NCBI RefSeq assembly: GCF_018070075.1
Contig: NZ_JAGPXE010000014.1
Location: forward strand, 1 to 64,000
Origin: Saccharopolyspora endophytica
Lineage (GTDB): Bacteria; Actinomycetota; Actinomycetes; Mycobacteriales; Pseudonocardiaceae
DNA: 64,000 bases
Direction of reading: 5' to 3'
Part shown: piece by piece, positions 55,147-63,356 of the stretch
Layout: every line of letters begins with the position of its first letter
Position numbering within the stretch: position 1 is the first letter of the stretch
The notes under the pieces: generated by a model
Seen by the model: only the letters and a program-made list of their open reading frames with translations
Database searches by the model: none
What the model was told of the DNA's origin: nothing
Program-made: the position numbers and the translations under genes

Positions 55147-56576
55147 GCTCGGACTGCCCTTTCGTTCTCGACTGCGGGACGGGTGGGGGTCAGCAGCGCG
55201 GTTCCCAGCACTGCCACGGCCGAGACGGCGATGCCGTAGACCGCGTAGGGCACGGTGGTGTCGGCGAGCTGGGCGAGGGCGCACCCCAGGATGCCTGCGA
55301 CCATGCCCGCGATGGCGGCGGCCGGGGTGAGCCGGCGTCGCCGGTGCAGCAGGTACCCGAGGAAGATCGGCGCCGCGAGCGCCGCCGCGGAGTAGGCGTA
55401 GGTCGCCACCAGCCAGGTCAACGCCTTCGGGAACAGGATCGCCAGCACCGCGGCGAGCACCGACACGCCGACGGTGATCATCCGCGAGAGCGTCACGGTC
55501 TGCCGCTCACCGGCCTGCTTGCCCGCGATGTTCTGGTAGACGTCGCGGGTCAGGTTGGCGACCACCGACTGCAGCGCCGCACCGGTGGTGGAGATGATGG
55601 TGGACACCAGGAACGCGCCGAAGACGATCACCAGCCAAGCCGGCAGCTGGGTGAGCAGCCAGCCTGCGGCGTCCTCCTCGTTGGCCAGGCCCGGGTTCAT
55701 GGAGTGAACGGCGAGGCCGATGCACCCGGCGTAGACGCCCCCGATGAGCATCGTCAGGCCCGACAGGCCGAGCCCGCGACGGGCGTCGGAGACCTTCTTG
55801 GTGGCGAAGACGCGCTGGTAGTAGAGCTGGTTGGTGAGGGTTCCGGGCAGGATCGCGGCGACCCACAGCCAGATCTGGTCCCAGCCGGCCGCCGTGAACC
55901 CCTCCCAGCCCCACAGCTGCTGCGGGACGGTCGCGGTGATCTGGCCCCAACCGCCTGCGAGGTGGACGGCGTAGGCGGCCACGCCCAGGGACATGGCGAT
56001 CATGAAGATGCCGAACACGAAGTCGGTCCAGGCGACCGAGGTCAGGCCGCCGGGCAGCACGAACAGCAGCGACGCCACCATGATCACGAGGATGAGCGTG
56101 GTCGGTGACACACCGGTGAGCTGACCGAAGAGCTGCGCGAACGCCACGAACTGGGTCGCGAGCCAGCCGAACGGCACGACCAGGGCGGCCAGCGCGGCGA
56201 TCGCGATGGCCAGCCGGTTGCGGCCGAAGAGCTTGGTGATGATGTCGGGAACGGTGGTGAAGCGCTGCTCGCGCAGCCACTTCGCGATCCACATCAGCAC
56301 CAGGAATCCGACCAGCACGCATCCCTCGTAGAGGAAGACCGACCACCCGGAGCGGTAGCCGATGCCGACGTGCGCGATGAGCACGCCGCCGCCGGTGGCG
56401 GTGGCGAACTGCGTGATGATGACGACGATCAGCGGCAGCGATTCACCCGCGGACAGCCAGTCCGCGGAGTTCTTCGCCTTGCGTCCGAAGTAGACGGACA
56501 TGCCGATGCCGAATCCGATGACCAGCAGGCTGGCGATGATGATCCCGGCGATCTGGCCGGTGGAACCGGTGAGCAT
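55143..56576 (-). CDS. Sodium:solute symporter (SSS family)
   Basis: The product is 477 aa with about 13 membrane helices. LSAGESLPLIVVIITQFATATGGG and GGLTSVAWTDFVFGIFMI match the SSS/LeuT fold (proline, pantothenate and similar solutes). Lying between two amine oxidases it probably imports an amino acid, imino acid or N-methyl compound. GGAGG precedes ATG 56576. Confidence 0.9.
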   Translation of the reverse strand: MLTGSTGQIAGIIIASLLVIGFGIGMSVYFGRKAKNSADWLSAGESLPLIVVIITQFATATGGGVLIAHVGIGYRSGWSVFLYEGCVLVGFLVLMWIAKWLREQRFTTVPDIITKLFGRNRLAIAIAALAALVVPFGWLATQFVAFAQLFGQLTGVSPTTLILVIMVASLLFVLPGGLTSVAWTDFVFGIFMIAMSLGVAAYAVHLAGGWGQITATVPQQLWGWEGFTAAGWDQIWLWVAAILPGTLTNQLYYQRVFATKKVSDARRGLGLSGLTMLIGGVYAGCIGLAVHSMNPGLANEEDAAGWLLTQLPAWLVIVFGAFLVSTIISTTGAALQSVVANLTRDVYQNIAGKQAGERQTVTLSRMITVGVSVLAAVLAILFPKALTWLVATYAYSAAALAAPIFLGYLLHRRRRLTPAAAIAGMVAGILGCALAQLADTTVPYAVYGIAVSAVAVLGTALLTPTRPAVENERAVRA

Positions 56577-56594
56577 GGTTGGCCTCCAGTGGGC

Positions 56595-57722
56595 TCACAG
56601 CGGGAAGCGGTTCGGGTCGAGCGTTGCGATGTCGTGCGAGGTGCCTCCGGTCAGCGCGAGGTCCGCGCCGATCTCGCCGAAGGCGGGCGCGAGCTTGAAG
56701 CCGTGCCCGGAGAACCCGGTCATGACGGTGGCCCGGCGGTGGCCCGGGAGCGGACCGAGCAGGGCGTGGTCGTCGGGGGTGAAGCCCTCGGCGAAGGTGC
56801 CGGTCCGCATCGGGTGCGGTGTCACCCCCGGCAGCAGTCGCGCGGCGGCGGCCGAAGCGGCTCGTGCGTGGTCGGTGGTGGAGGTGCGCGGGAGGTCGTC
56901 GGGGCCCTCGAGGTCGGTCCACCCGAGGTGGTGCGGCACGATCTTGATCGCGACTCCGTCGAGGGCGGGGAAGCAGGAGAACCCGGCTTCGGGGTGCCTG
57001 CGGATGGCGATGGGAAGCGACTCCGGTGAGTGCGCCGCGACGTCGCGCGCGGCGAACCAGTAGGCGGTGATCAGCCGAGCCTGGACGGGGAGGTCCCGCA
57101 GTGGCGCGAGCTGTCGCGCCCACGGGCCGGGTGCGAAGACCGCGTGGTCGACGTCGAAGGTGGTGTCGTTGCTGGTGATCCGCCAGCCGTTCGCGGTCTC
57201 GGTGGCGTCGGTGACGGGGTGGTAGGACAGGATCCGAGCCCCCGCCGCCTCGGCGGACCGCAGCGCGGCCTGCACGGCGGGTTCCGGTCGCAGCACGCCT
57301 GCCGCCGGGTCGAGCACCATGACCTCGCCGTCGTCGATCCGGTGCTGAGGGAACCGCTTTCGCGCCTCTGCGGTGTCGAGGACCTCGTGGTCGAGACCGG
57401 CGTCCTCGGCGCAGCGGCGCACGGCGGCGACGTCGGGGTTGTTGTGCGCACCGATGGTCAGCCCGCCGCACATCGTCAGCAGTTGTGCGTCCGCGCCGCG
57501 TTCCAGCTCGCGCCACAGCGCTTCGGCGCGTTGCAGCAGCGGCACGTAACTGGCGCCCTCCTTGTAGGCGGTGCGGAAGATGCGGGACTCGCCCGCTGAG
57601 GCGCCCCGGTCGTGGCCGGGGCCGTAGGCGTCGAAGGCCAGCACCTCGGCTCCGCGCAGCGCGAGCCGCCAGGCCGTCATGGCACCGATGACGCCGGTGC
57701 CGATCACCGCGACGCGAGTCAT
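56595..57722 (-). CDS. Monomeric sarcosine oxidase / N-methyltryptophan oxidase family
   Basis: The product is 375 aa. The dinucleotide motif is VAVIGTGVIGAMTAWRLALRG, and GASAGESRIFRTAYKEG and FTPDDHALLGPLPG are family segments. In family members a Cys near 308-315 holds FAD covalently; here the aligned position (about 310, in GTFAEGF) appears to be Phe, so flavin may be non-covalent. GGAGGAGCG precedes ATG 57722. It is 75 nt after the GntR gene and 18 nt before the symporter gene. Confidence 0.9.
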   Translation of the reverse strand: MTRVAVIGTGVIGAMTAWRLALRGAEVLAFDAYGPGHDRGASAGESRIFRTAYKEGASYVPLLQRAEALWRELERGADAQLLTMCGGLTIGAHNNPDVAAVRRCAEDAGLDHEVLDTAEARKRFPQHRIDDGEVMVLDPAAGVLRPEPAVQAALRSAEAAGARILSYHPVTDATETANGWRITSNDTTFDVDHAVFAPGPWARQLAPLRDLPVQARLITAYWFAARDVAAHSPESLPIAIRRHPEAGFSCFPALDGVAIKIVPHHLGWTDLEGPDDLPRTSTTDHARAASAAAARLLPGVTPHPMRTGTFAEGFTPDDHALLGPLPGHRRATVMTGFSGHGFKLAPAFGEIGADLALTGGTSHDIATLDPNRFPL

Positions 57723-57796
57723 GAACGCTCCTCCAAGGTTTTCCGGGCAGGCTGAACGAACGGTTCCGTCGTGAAACCGTTGTGGGTGAAGGGGAA

Positions 57797-58519
57797 TCAG
57801 CGGTCCTGCGTGGACAGGACGCTGTGCTCGATGAAGAACTCGACGAGGTCGGGCCGGATGATGTGCCACATGGCTTCGGCGAGCTTGCCGTCGGTGAGCC
57901 AGGTCAGCCGCCGCAGCCGGATCACGGCCTGGCCGGGGGTGAGGTGCAGCCGGGACGCGGTGTCGTCGTCGAGCAGCACCGGGTCGATGTAGACGCGGGA
58001 CTTGGCCGCGGGGACGCCGTTGCGGGAGAAGTAGTCGTGCACGGTCAGGTGGGCCAGGTCCTCGTCGAGCAGTCGTGGTGCCAACGAGAACGGGACCGCG
58101 GAGAGTTCGACGGCGATCGGGTTGTCGTCGACGTCGAACTTGAGCCGGCGCAGCTGCGTCACCGGCGCGTCGTCGTCCACCCCGGGCATCTCCACGTCGG
58201 CGTCGCGCGCCGGGATGACCGCAGCGGAGTCCACCGCGTGCCGCCCGGGGATCTCCGGGCCCTGCAGCGCGGGGTTGACCAGGCGCAGCAGGTTCTCCTG
58301 CCGCGCACCTTCGGCGACGAACGTGCCGCGCCGACGGTGTCGTTCCACCAGCCCGGCTTGGGCCAGTTCGGTCAGCACCCGCTGCGCGGTGGCACGGCTG
58401 ACCGAGTACTGCTCGCGCAGCTCCGCCTCGGTGGGGAGTTTGCTGCCGGGCAGCAGCGCACCCGAGCGGATCCGCTGCTCCAGTTCGGTGCGGATGCGCA
58501 GGTACGCCGGGGTTGCCAT
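57797..58519 (-). CDS. GntR-family transcriptional regulator, HutC subfamily
   Basis: The product is 240 aa. The winged helix-turn-helix (about 5-70; LPTEAELREQYSVSRATAQRVL) precedes a UTRA effector domain (about 90-235). It is the first gene of the oxidase-symporter operon and has paired palindromes upstream, so autoregulation is likely. The ligand is probably the transported substrate or a product. Confidence 0.92.
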   Translation of the reverse strand: MATPAYLRIRTELEQRIRSGALLPGSKLPTEAELREQYSVSRATAQRVLTELAQAGLVERHRRRGTFVAEGARQENLLRLVNPALQGPEIPGRHAVDSAAVIPARDADVEMPGVDDDAPVTQLRRLKFDVDDNPIAVELSAVPFSLAPRLLDEDLAHLTVHDYFSRNGVPAAKSRVYIDPVLLDDDTASRLHLTPGQAVIRLRRLTWLTDGKLAEAMWHIIRPDLVEFFIEHSVLSTQDR

Positions 58520-58542
58520 GGACGGAATCTAGCTCCGCGCAT

Positions 58543-58574
58543 TTGACCGGTCAATAGAAAATTCGAACGGTCAA
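58543..58574. promoter_or_regulatory. Paired candidate operators of the GntR regulator
   Basis: TTGACCGGTCAA (58543-58554) is a perfect 12-bp palindrome. TCGAACGGTCAA (58563-58574) matches it at 10 of 12 positions exactly 20 bp away, on the same DNA face. They lie 24-55 nt before the GntR start. Confidence 0.6.
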
Positions 58575-58670
58575 AAGATGTGACGCCATGTTGACGCGCG
58601 TTGACCCGCAGGCAACACGGTGCCTCCGGGTCACGGTCAGCGGGCGCGAGCCGTGCAGGGGCCCATCCCC

Positions 58671-58914
58671 GAAGCCGTCCGTGGACTCCTGGCGCAGCGC
58701 TTCCAGCAGCGTGCGCACGGCGTTCTTGGTGCCCGCGTAGACGGCTTGCGTCGGGGCGATCTGCAACCCCGAGGTCGACACCGTGGTGACGAGGTGCCCG
58801 AAGCCCTGGCTCCGGAAGACCGGAAGGGCGGCGGCGAGTCGTCGACGTCGAGGTCGGTGAGGGGTGCGATCCGGGCGACTCCGGCGTTGCTCACCAGGAC
58901 GTCGAGGCGTCGAG
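58671..58914 (-). pseudogene. Degenerate short-chain dehydrogenase remnant
   Basis: On the minus strand, one frame reads RLDVLVSNAGVARIAPLTDLD (58914-58852 region). Another frame reads ALPVFRSQGFGHLVTTVSTSG and on through VYAGTKNAVRTLLEALRQES (to 58671). Together they hold the NAG motif and YxxxK of an SDR, but a segment between them is deleted and the frame is shifted. The Rossmann N-terminus and the C-terminus are missing. A divergent TetR gene starts at 58922, the usual neighbour of such SDRs. Confidence 0.82.
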
Positions 58915-58921
58915 GTGTCCC

Positions 58922-59482
58922 GTGGTGGGTCGTGAACGCCGATCAGACGCCGTCGCCAACCGCGACCGGATCGTCGAAGCCGCGCGCGCGGAGCTGAGCA
59001 GGACCAACGGTGCGGTGGCGGACCTGAAGCTGCACCGGGTCGCCAAGGCGGCCGGCGTGGGGCAGGGCACGCTGTACCGGCACTTCCCGACCCGCGAGCA
59101 CTTGCTCGCCGAGGTGTACCGGCACGAGCTGGCCGAGCTCGTGGACGCCGCCGGACCGCTGCTGGCCGAGCACCCGCCGCTCCGGGCGCTGACCTGCTGG
59201 CTGCAGCGGTTGGTCGAGTACGCGCGGGTCAAGCGCGGTGTCATGGCGGCGATCGAGGCCTCGGCGTGGCGCGATCTCCACTCGGACCAGCACCAGCGCC
59301 TCGACGACGCGCTCGAGGTGCTGCTCGAGCAGGGGAGGGCCGCCGGCGAGGTGCGCGACGACGTCGGCGCGGCGGACGTCATCCTGCTGCTGGGCGGGTT
59401 GGCCCGCGTGTCCGAAGCCGAATGGGACGCGCGGGCTCAGCCGATGGTGTCGGTCATCGTCGACGGGCTTCGCGCGCGTTGA
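58922..59482 (+). CDS. TetR-family transcriptional regulator
   Basis: The product is 186 aa. The helix-turn-helix region is LHRVAKAAGVGQGTLYRHFPTREHLLAEVY (about 37-66). The C-terminal ligand domain is typical of repressors that guard a neighbouring SDR gene. Here that SDR is a pseudogene, so the natural target may be lost. GTG 58922 and 58925 are both possible starts; no strong ribosome site is seen. Confidence 0.9.
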   Translation: MVGRERRSDAVANRDRIVEAARAELSRTNGAVADLKLHRVAKAAGVGQGTLYRHFPTREHLLAEVYRHELAELVDAAGPLLAEHPPLRALTCWLQRLVEYARVKRGVMAAIEASAWRDLHSDQHQRLDDALEVLLEQGRAAGEVRDDVGAADVILLLGGLARVSEAEWDARAQPMVSVIVDGLRAR

Positions 59483-59525
59483 TCGAGGAAGCGGGAAGCC
59501 GGTGTCCCGCAGCGCGCCCCCGCGA

Positions 59526-61628
59526 CTAGGTCAGGATTGCGAGGCAGTCGACCGCCACTGCGCCGTTGTCGTCGATCAGCAGTGGGTTGACGTCGAGTTC
59601 GGCGACGTCGTCGGCGAGGTCGTGGGCCAGCCAGGACAGCCTGGCGACGGCGTCGGCCGCGGCGTCTAGATCGCGCGGTGCCTGACCTCGGACGCCCGCG
59701 AGGACCTTGCTGCCGCGCAGGGAAACCAGGAGCCGCTTCGCCGAGGCGGTGTCCAGGGGTGCGACGCCGACCTGGCTGTCGGCGAGGACTTCGACGAGGA
59801 CGCCGCCGAGCCCGACCACCACGACCGGGCCGAACGCGGGGTCGCGCTTGATGCCGACGATCAACTCCGTGCCGGTCGTCATCCGCTGCACGAGCAGCCT
59901 GGCGTCCGGATCCAGTCGCAGCAGGTCATCGGCCGCTTCCAGGATCTCGGCATCGGTGGACAGGTTCAGGCGCACTCCGCCGATGTCGGACTTGTGACCG
60001 ATGGTGCGGGACAGGAGCTTCACCGCCACGGGCGTGCCCAGGTCGTGCGCGGCGGCGACCGCGCTCTGCGGGTCCTTGGCGGGGAAAGCGCCCGCGCAGG
60101 GCACTCCGTAGGCGGCGATGAGCCTGCTGGACTCGTGCTCGTCGAGCTGCCTGCGTCCGTGATCGCGCGCTTCGCACAGGATCGCGCGCACCGCGCGGCT
60201 GTCGATGTCGCGCGGCCGCTGCGGGCTCGGCGGGGCCGGGCGCAGGCTGTACCCGGCCAGCGCGCCCAATGCCGCGGCTGCGCGCCCGGGGTCCGTGAAG
60301 CACGGAATCCCCAGCTCTCGCAGCCACTCCCGGGGACGTCCGCTGCCGCCGGTCCACACCACGACCAGCGGCCGGTCGGTGGCGCGGTAGGCGTGCTCGA
60401 CGGCGCCGATGAGCTCGTCCGCGACGTGGTCGGAATTGCCCAGCAGGACCGCGATCATGTCCGAGCCGGGGTGCTCCACCGCGATCTCCAGGGCGCGCCG
60501 CAGCATCGCCGGGTCGCTGATCAGGTTCGCGGTGAGGTCCACCGGGTTGCGCGGGGAGCCGAAGGCGGGCAGGACCTCGGCCATCCGGTGCTGCCACTCG
60601 GGTTCCCACGGGGAGACGTCCAGGTCGTGGCGGGCGGCGGCATCGGCCATCAGCACGCCGGCGCCGCCGGACAGCGACAGCGTGGTCAGGCGCCTGCCCC
60701 TGGCCCGGCGGCCGTCGGCGAAGATCATCCCCGCGTCGAGCAGGTCCTCCATCCCCTCCACCCGGACCACGCCGAACTGCCGCACGACGCCGTCGAAGAC
60801 CGCGTCCTCGCCGGCCAGCGACGCGGTGTGCGACGCCGCGGCCCTGGCGCCGGCGTCCGACCGCCCGACCTTGACCGCCAGGACGGGTTTGTCCAGCTCG
60901 TGGGCTCGGCGCGCCACGGTGAGCAGTTCGCGGCCGTCGTGGACGCCTTCCAGGTAGGCCATCAGCACCCGGACCTCGTCGAGCTCGACCAGCCCGCCCA
61001 GCAGCTCGGCGACCGACAGATCGGCTTCGTTGCCGGTGTTGAGGAAGTTCGAGATGCCGATCCCGGCGTGCTGGGCGGCGGAGAAGATGAAGGTGCCGAA
61101 CGCACCGCTCTGGCTCACGAAAGCCAACGGCCCCTCGCGCAGCTGGAAGTCCCCGTCCATCGCCGAGGTGAACGTCGGCATCGCCTTGTCGCGCAGGCTG
61201 AACATGCCCAGGCAGTTCGGCCCGAGCACCCGGATGCCGGTTTCGGCGACGACCTCGCCGAGCTGCTGCTGAAGTCGCGCTCCCTGCTCGTCGAGCTCGG
61301 CGAACCCCGCCGCACCCACGATCGCCGCCGGAATCCCCCGATCGGCGCAGTCCCGAACGGCGTCGACGACCTGGTCGGCGGGAAGCATGATCATCGCGAG
61401 GTCGATCTCGCCGTCGACGTCGGCCAGCCGCGGGTGAGCGGGGAGTCCCTGCACCCGCGCGCGCACCGGGTTGATCGGCAGCAACCTGCCCGCGTAGCCG
61501 AAGCGCTTCATCAGCGCGATCGCGCGGCCGGAGAGCTTGACCGGGTTGTTCGAAGCGCCGAGGACCGCGATCGACCTCGGGTGCAACATGCGGTGGATCG
61601 CCGGATGCGGGGCCGTGGTGCCGTCCAT
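59526..61628 (-). CDS. ADP-forming acyl-CoA ligase (acetyl-CoA synthetase family)
   Basis: The product is 700 aa. A CoA-binding Rossmann domain (about 15-110; SIAVLGASNNP), two ligase-CoA domains with the phospho-His in ARAAASHTASLAGED, and a C-terminal ATP-grasp domain (about 480-700; DIGGVRLNL, LDVNPLLID) fuse the alpha and beta parts. It interconverts acyl-CoA plus ADP and acid plus ATP. GGATGGAG supports ATG 61628. A 253-bp gap upstream contains CTCCACTGTGGAG, a 13-bp palindrome at 61755-61767. Confidence 0.9.
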   Translation of the reverse strand: MDGTTAPHPAIHRMLHPRSIAVLGASNNPVKLSGRAIALMKRFGYAGRLLPINPVRARVQGLPAHPRLADVDGEIDLAMIMLPADQVVDAVRDCADRGIPAAIVGAAGFAELDEQGARLQQQLGEVVAETGIRVLGPNCLGMFSLRDKAMPTFTSAMDGDFQLREGPLAFVSQSGAFGTFIFSAAQHAGIGISNFLNTGNEADLSVAELLGGLVELDEVRVLMAYLEGVHDGRELLTVARRAHELDKPVLAVKVGRSDAGARAAASHTASLAGEDAVFDGVVRQFGVVRVEGMEDLLDAGMIFADGRRARGRRLTTLSLSGGAGVLMADAAARHDLDVSPWEPEWQHRMAEVLPAFGSPRNPVDLTANLISDPAMLRRALEIAVEHPGSDMIAVLLGNSDHVADELIGAVEHAYRATDRPLVVVWTGGSGRPREWLRELGIPCFTDPGRAAAALGALAGYSLRPAPPSPQRPRDIDSRAVRAILCEARDHGRRQLDEHESSRLIAAYGVPCAGAFPAKDPQSAVAAAHDLGTPVAVKLLSRTIGHKSDIGGVRLNLSTDAEILEAADDLLRLDPDARLLVQRMTTGTELIVGIKRDPAFGPVVVVGLGGVLVEVLADSQVGVAPLDTASAKRLLVSLRGSKVLAGVRGQAPRDLDAAADAVARLSWLAHDLADDVAELDVNPLLIDDNGAVAVDCLAILT

Positions 61629-61881
61629 CGCGCTCCATCCCACCTGGCGCGTTGGCGCGCCGGTGTTTTCGATGCGTCGCGCCCGCAGCGTCGCGGGCAC
61701 CGGGTTCGAGGCTAGGCGAGCGTCGCTCCGGGGCCAAGACTCGAATCAACGTCCCTCCACTGTGGAGCATGTGGTGCAGTCCACTCGCGAGATCGCTAAC
61801 TCCAGAGCTTCGCGAAACGAAGTAACGGATGAGTAAGCGTTCGCAGGACGTTGTTGACATGAAGAACACGGGAGGGCATTC

Positions 61882-63207
61882 GTGGCTGCCGACCGACCGG
61901 AGAGTCGGGCATGGTGGATCTGGAGCGTGGCGGTGGTCGCCTACCTCGCCGCGGTATTTCACAGGGGCAGCCTGGGGGTTGCCGGGACGCAGGCGCTCGA
62001 TCGGTTCGACGTCGGACCGGCCGCGCTCAGCGCGTTCACGGTGCTGCAGGTCGGCATCTACGCCGGCATGCAGATTCCCACCGGTTTGCTGGTGGATCGC
62101 TTCGGCGCACGCCGGGTGATCACCACGGCGGTGTTGTTGCTGGGGACCGGCCAGGCGCTGTTCGCGCTGGCCGACACGTACGCGATGGGGCTGGCCGCGC
62201 GCGGTGTGCTGGGCCTGGGCGATGCGTTGATGTGGGTGAGCATTCTGCGCCTGGTGGCGGCGCACTTCTCGGCGCGGCGCTACGCGCTGGTGGCCACCAT
62301 CTCCAGCGCGCTGGGGGCGCTGGGAGGTGTCGCGGCCACGTTCCCGTTGGCCGCGGCGCTGCGCACGATCGGCTGGACCGGGACGTTCCTGCTGGTGGGT
62401 GCGCTGACGATGGCCTACGCGGCGGTGACGGTCTCGGTCGTGCGGGACACCACGCCGAAGGCTTCGGCTCCCAAGAGCGGGGGAGCGGTGCTGGCTCAGG
62501 TGCGGGACGCGTGGTCGGTGCCGGGAACGCGGCTGGCGTTCTGGACGCACTTCTGCACCATGTTCGTCTCCGGTGCGCTGACCCTGCTGTGGGGTTTCCC
62601 GTACCTGGTCGACGGGCTCGGCGTGGCGGCCTCCACGGCGAGCGTGCTGCTGAGCCTGCTGATCATCGGCCAGGTCGTGGGCGGCCCGCTGGTCGGAGCG
62701 CTCATCGGTCAGCGCCCGGAGTGCCGGATGTGGCTGGTCATGGGCTATCTCAGCCTCAACGCGCTGTCGTGGTGCGCGCTGCTGACCTGGCCGCAGGGTC
62801 GCCCGCCGCTGGCGGTGATCGCGGTGACGTTCCTGATCTTCGCCATCGGCGGTCCGGTGTCCTCGGTGGCCTTCGCCCTGGTGCGCGACTACAACTCGCT
62901 GCGCCAGGTCGGCACCGCCACCGGTGTGGCCAACGCCGGCGGGCACTCGGCCACGGCGCTGGGCGTGCTGACCGTGGGTCTGGTGCTCGACATGTTCGAG
63001 TCGATGCCCGGCGGCTCGGAGTACCGGGTGGCGATGCTGGCCCTGGTCGCGCTGCTGATCTTCGGCGCCTCGCGCACCTGGGTCTGGTGGCGCCGTGCCC
63101 GCGCCGAGGTCTTCGCCGCCGCGCAGCGCGGTGAGCAGGTGCCGGTGCTGCTGCACCGCCACCGCTGGGACCTGGAGATCCCGCGCCGCGAGGCCGTAGC
63201 GGCCTGA
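61882..63207 (+). CDS. MFS transporter
   Basis: The product is 441 aa with 12 predicted membrane helices. The loop motif is GLLVDRFGARRV between helices 2 and 3. No substrate-defining signature is recognised. GGGAGGGC precedes GTG 61882. The neighbouring UxaA-type dehydratase suggests a sugar-acid substrate, but the two genes converge and need not be linked. Confidence 0.87.
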   Translation: MAADRPESRAWWIWSVAVVAYLAAVFHRGSLGVAGTQALDRFDVGPAALSAFTVLQVGIYAGMQIPTGLLVDRFGARRVITTAVLLLGTGQALFALADTYAMGLAARGVLGLGDALMWVSILRLVAAHFSARRYALVATISSALGALGGVAATFPLAAALRTIGWTGTFLLVGALTMAYAAVTVSVVRDTTPKASAPKSGGAVLAQVRDAWSVPGTRLAFWTHFCTMFVSGALTLLWGFPYLVDGLGVAASTASVLLSLLIIGQVVGGPLVGALIGQRPECRMWLVMGYLSLNALSWCALLTWPQGRPPLAVIAVTFLIFAIGGPVSSVAFALVRDYNSLRQVGTATGVANAGGHSATALGVLTVGLVLDMFESMPGGSEYRVAMLALVALLIFGASRTWVWWRRARAEVFAAAQRGEQVPVLLHRHRWDLEIPRREAVAA

Positions 63208-63220
63208 GCACGCATCGACT

Positions 63221-63356
63221 GCGGTAGGGGAACCTGAGCGGCTTCGTGGACTCCGCGCGCCACGAAGCCGCTCAGAACCCCCGGCGGAGCCGATTGCTCA
63301 GGTGGGGCAAGGAGAAAGCGGCTCCGCCGCTTGAGACGAGGCGGAGCCGCTTTCTC
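63221..63356. repeat. Dispersed intergenic repeat, copy C, with terminator hairpin
   Basis: It shares with copy A the series GCGGTAGGGGAACCT, GAACCCCCGGCGG, TTGCTCAGGTGGGGCA and GGAGAAAGCGGC. Two perfect inverted repeats are present: 63234-63249 with 63260-63275 (16 bp) and 63312-63328 with 63340-63356 (17 bp). The second spans the stop of the minus-strand gene and probably terminates both convergent genes. Confidence 0.75.

Noticed and set aside
43582-58519. One continuous hydroxyproline degradation cluster
   Set aside because: HcnA/HcnB, DapA-like, ALDH and DAO genes occur, but in separate units with other genes and terminators between, and no proline racemase/epimerase is present.
59926-63162. 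Minus-strand open frame of over 1000 codons
   Set aside because: It crosses two well-supported genes (acyl-CoA ligase and MFS) and encodes a low-complexity Arg/Gly/His-rich product.
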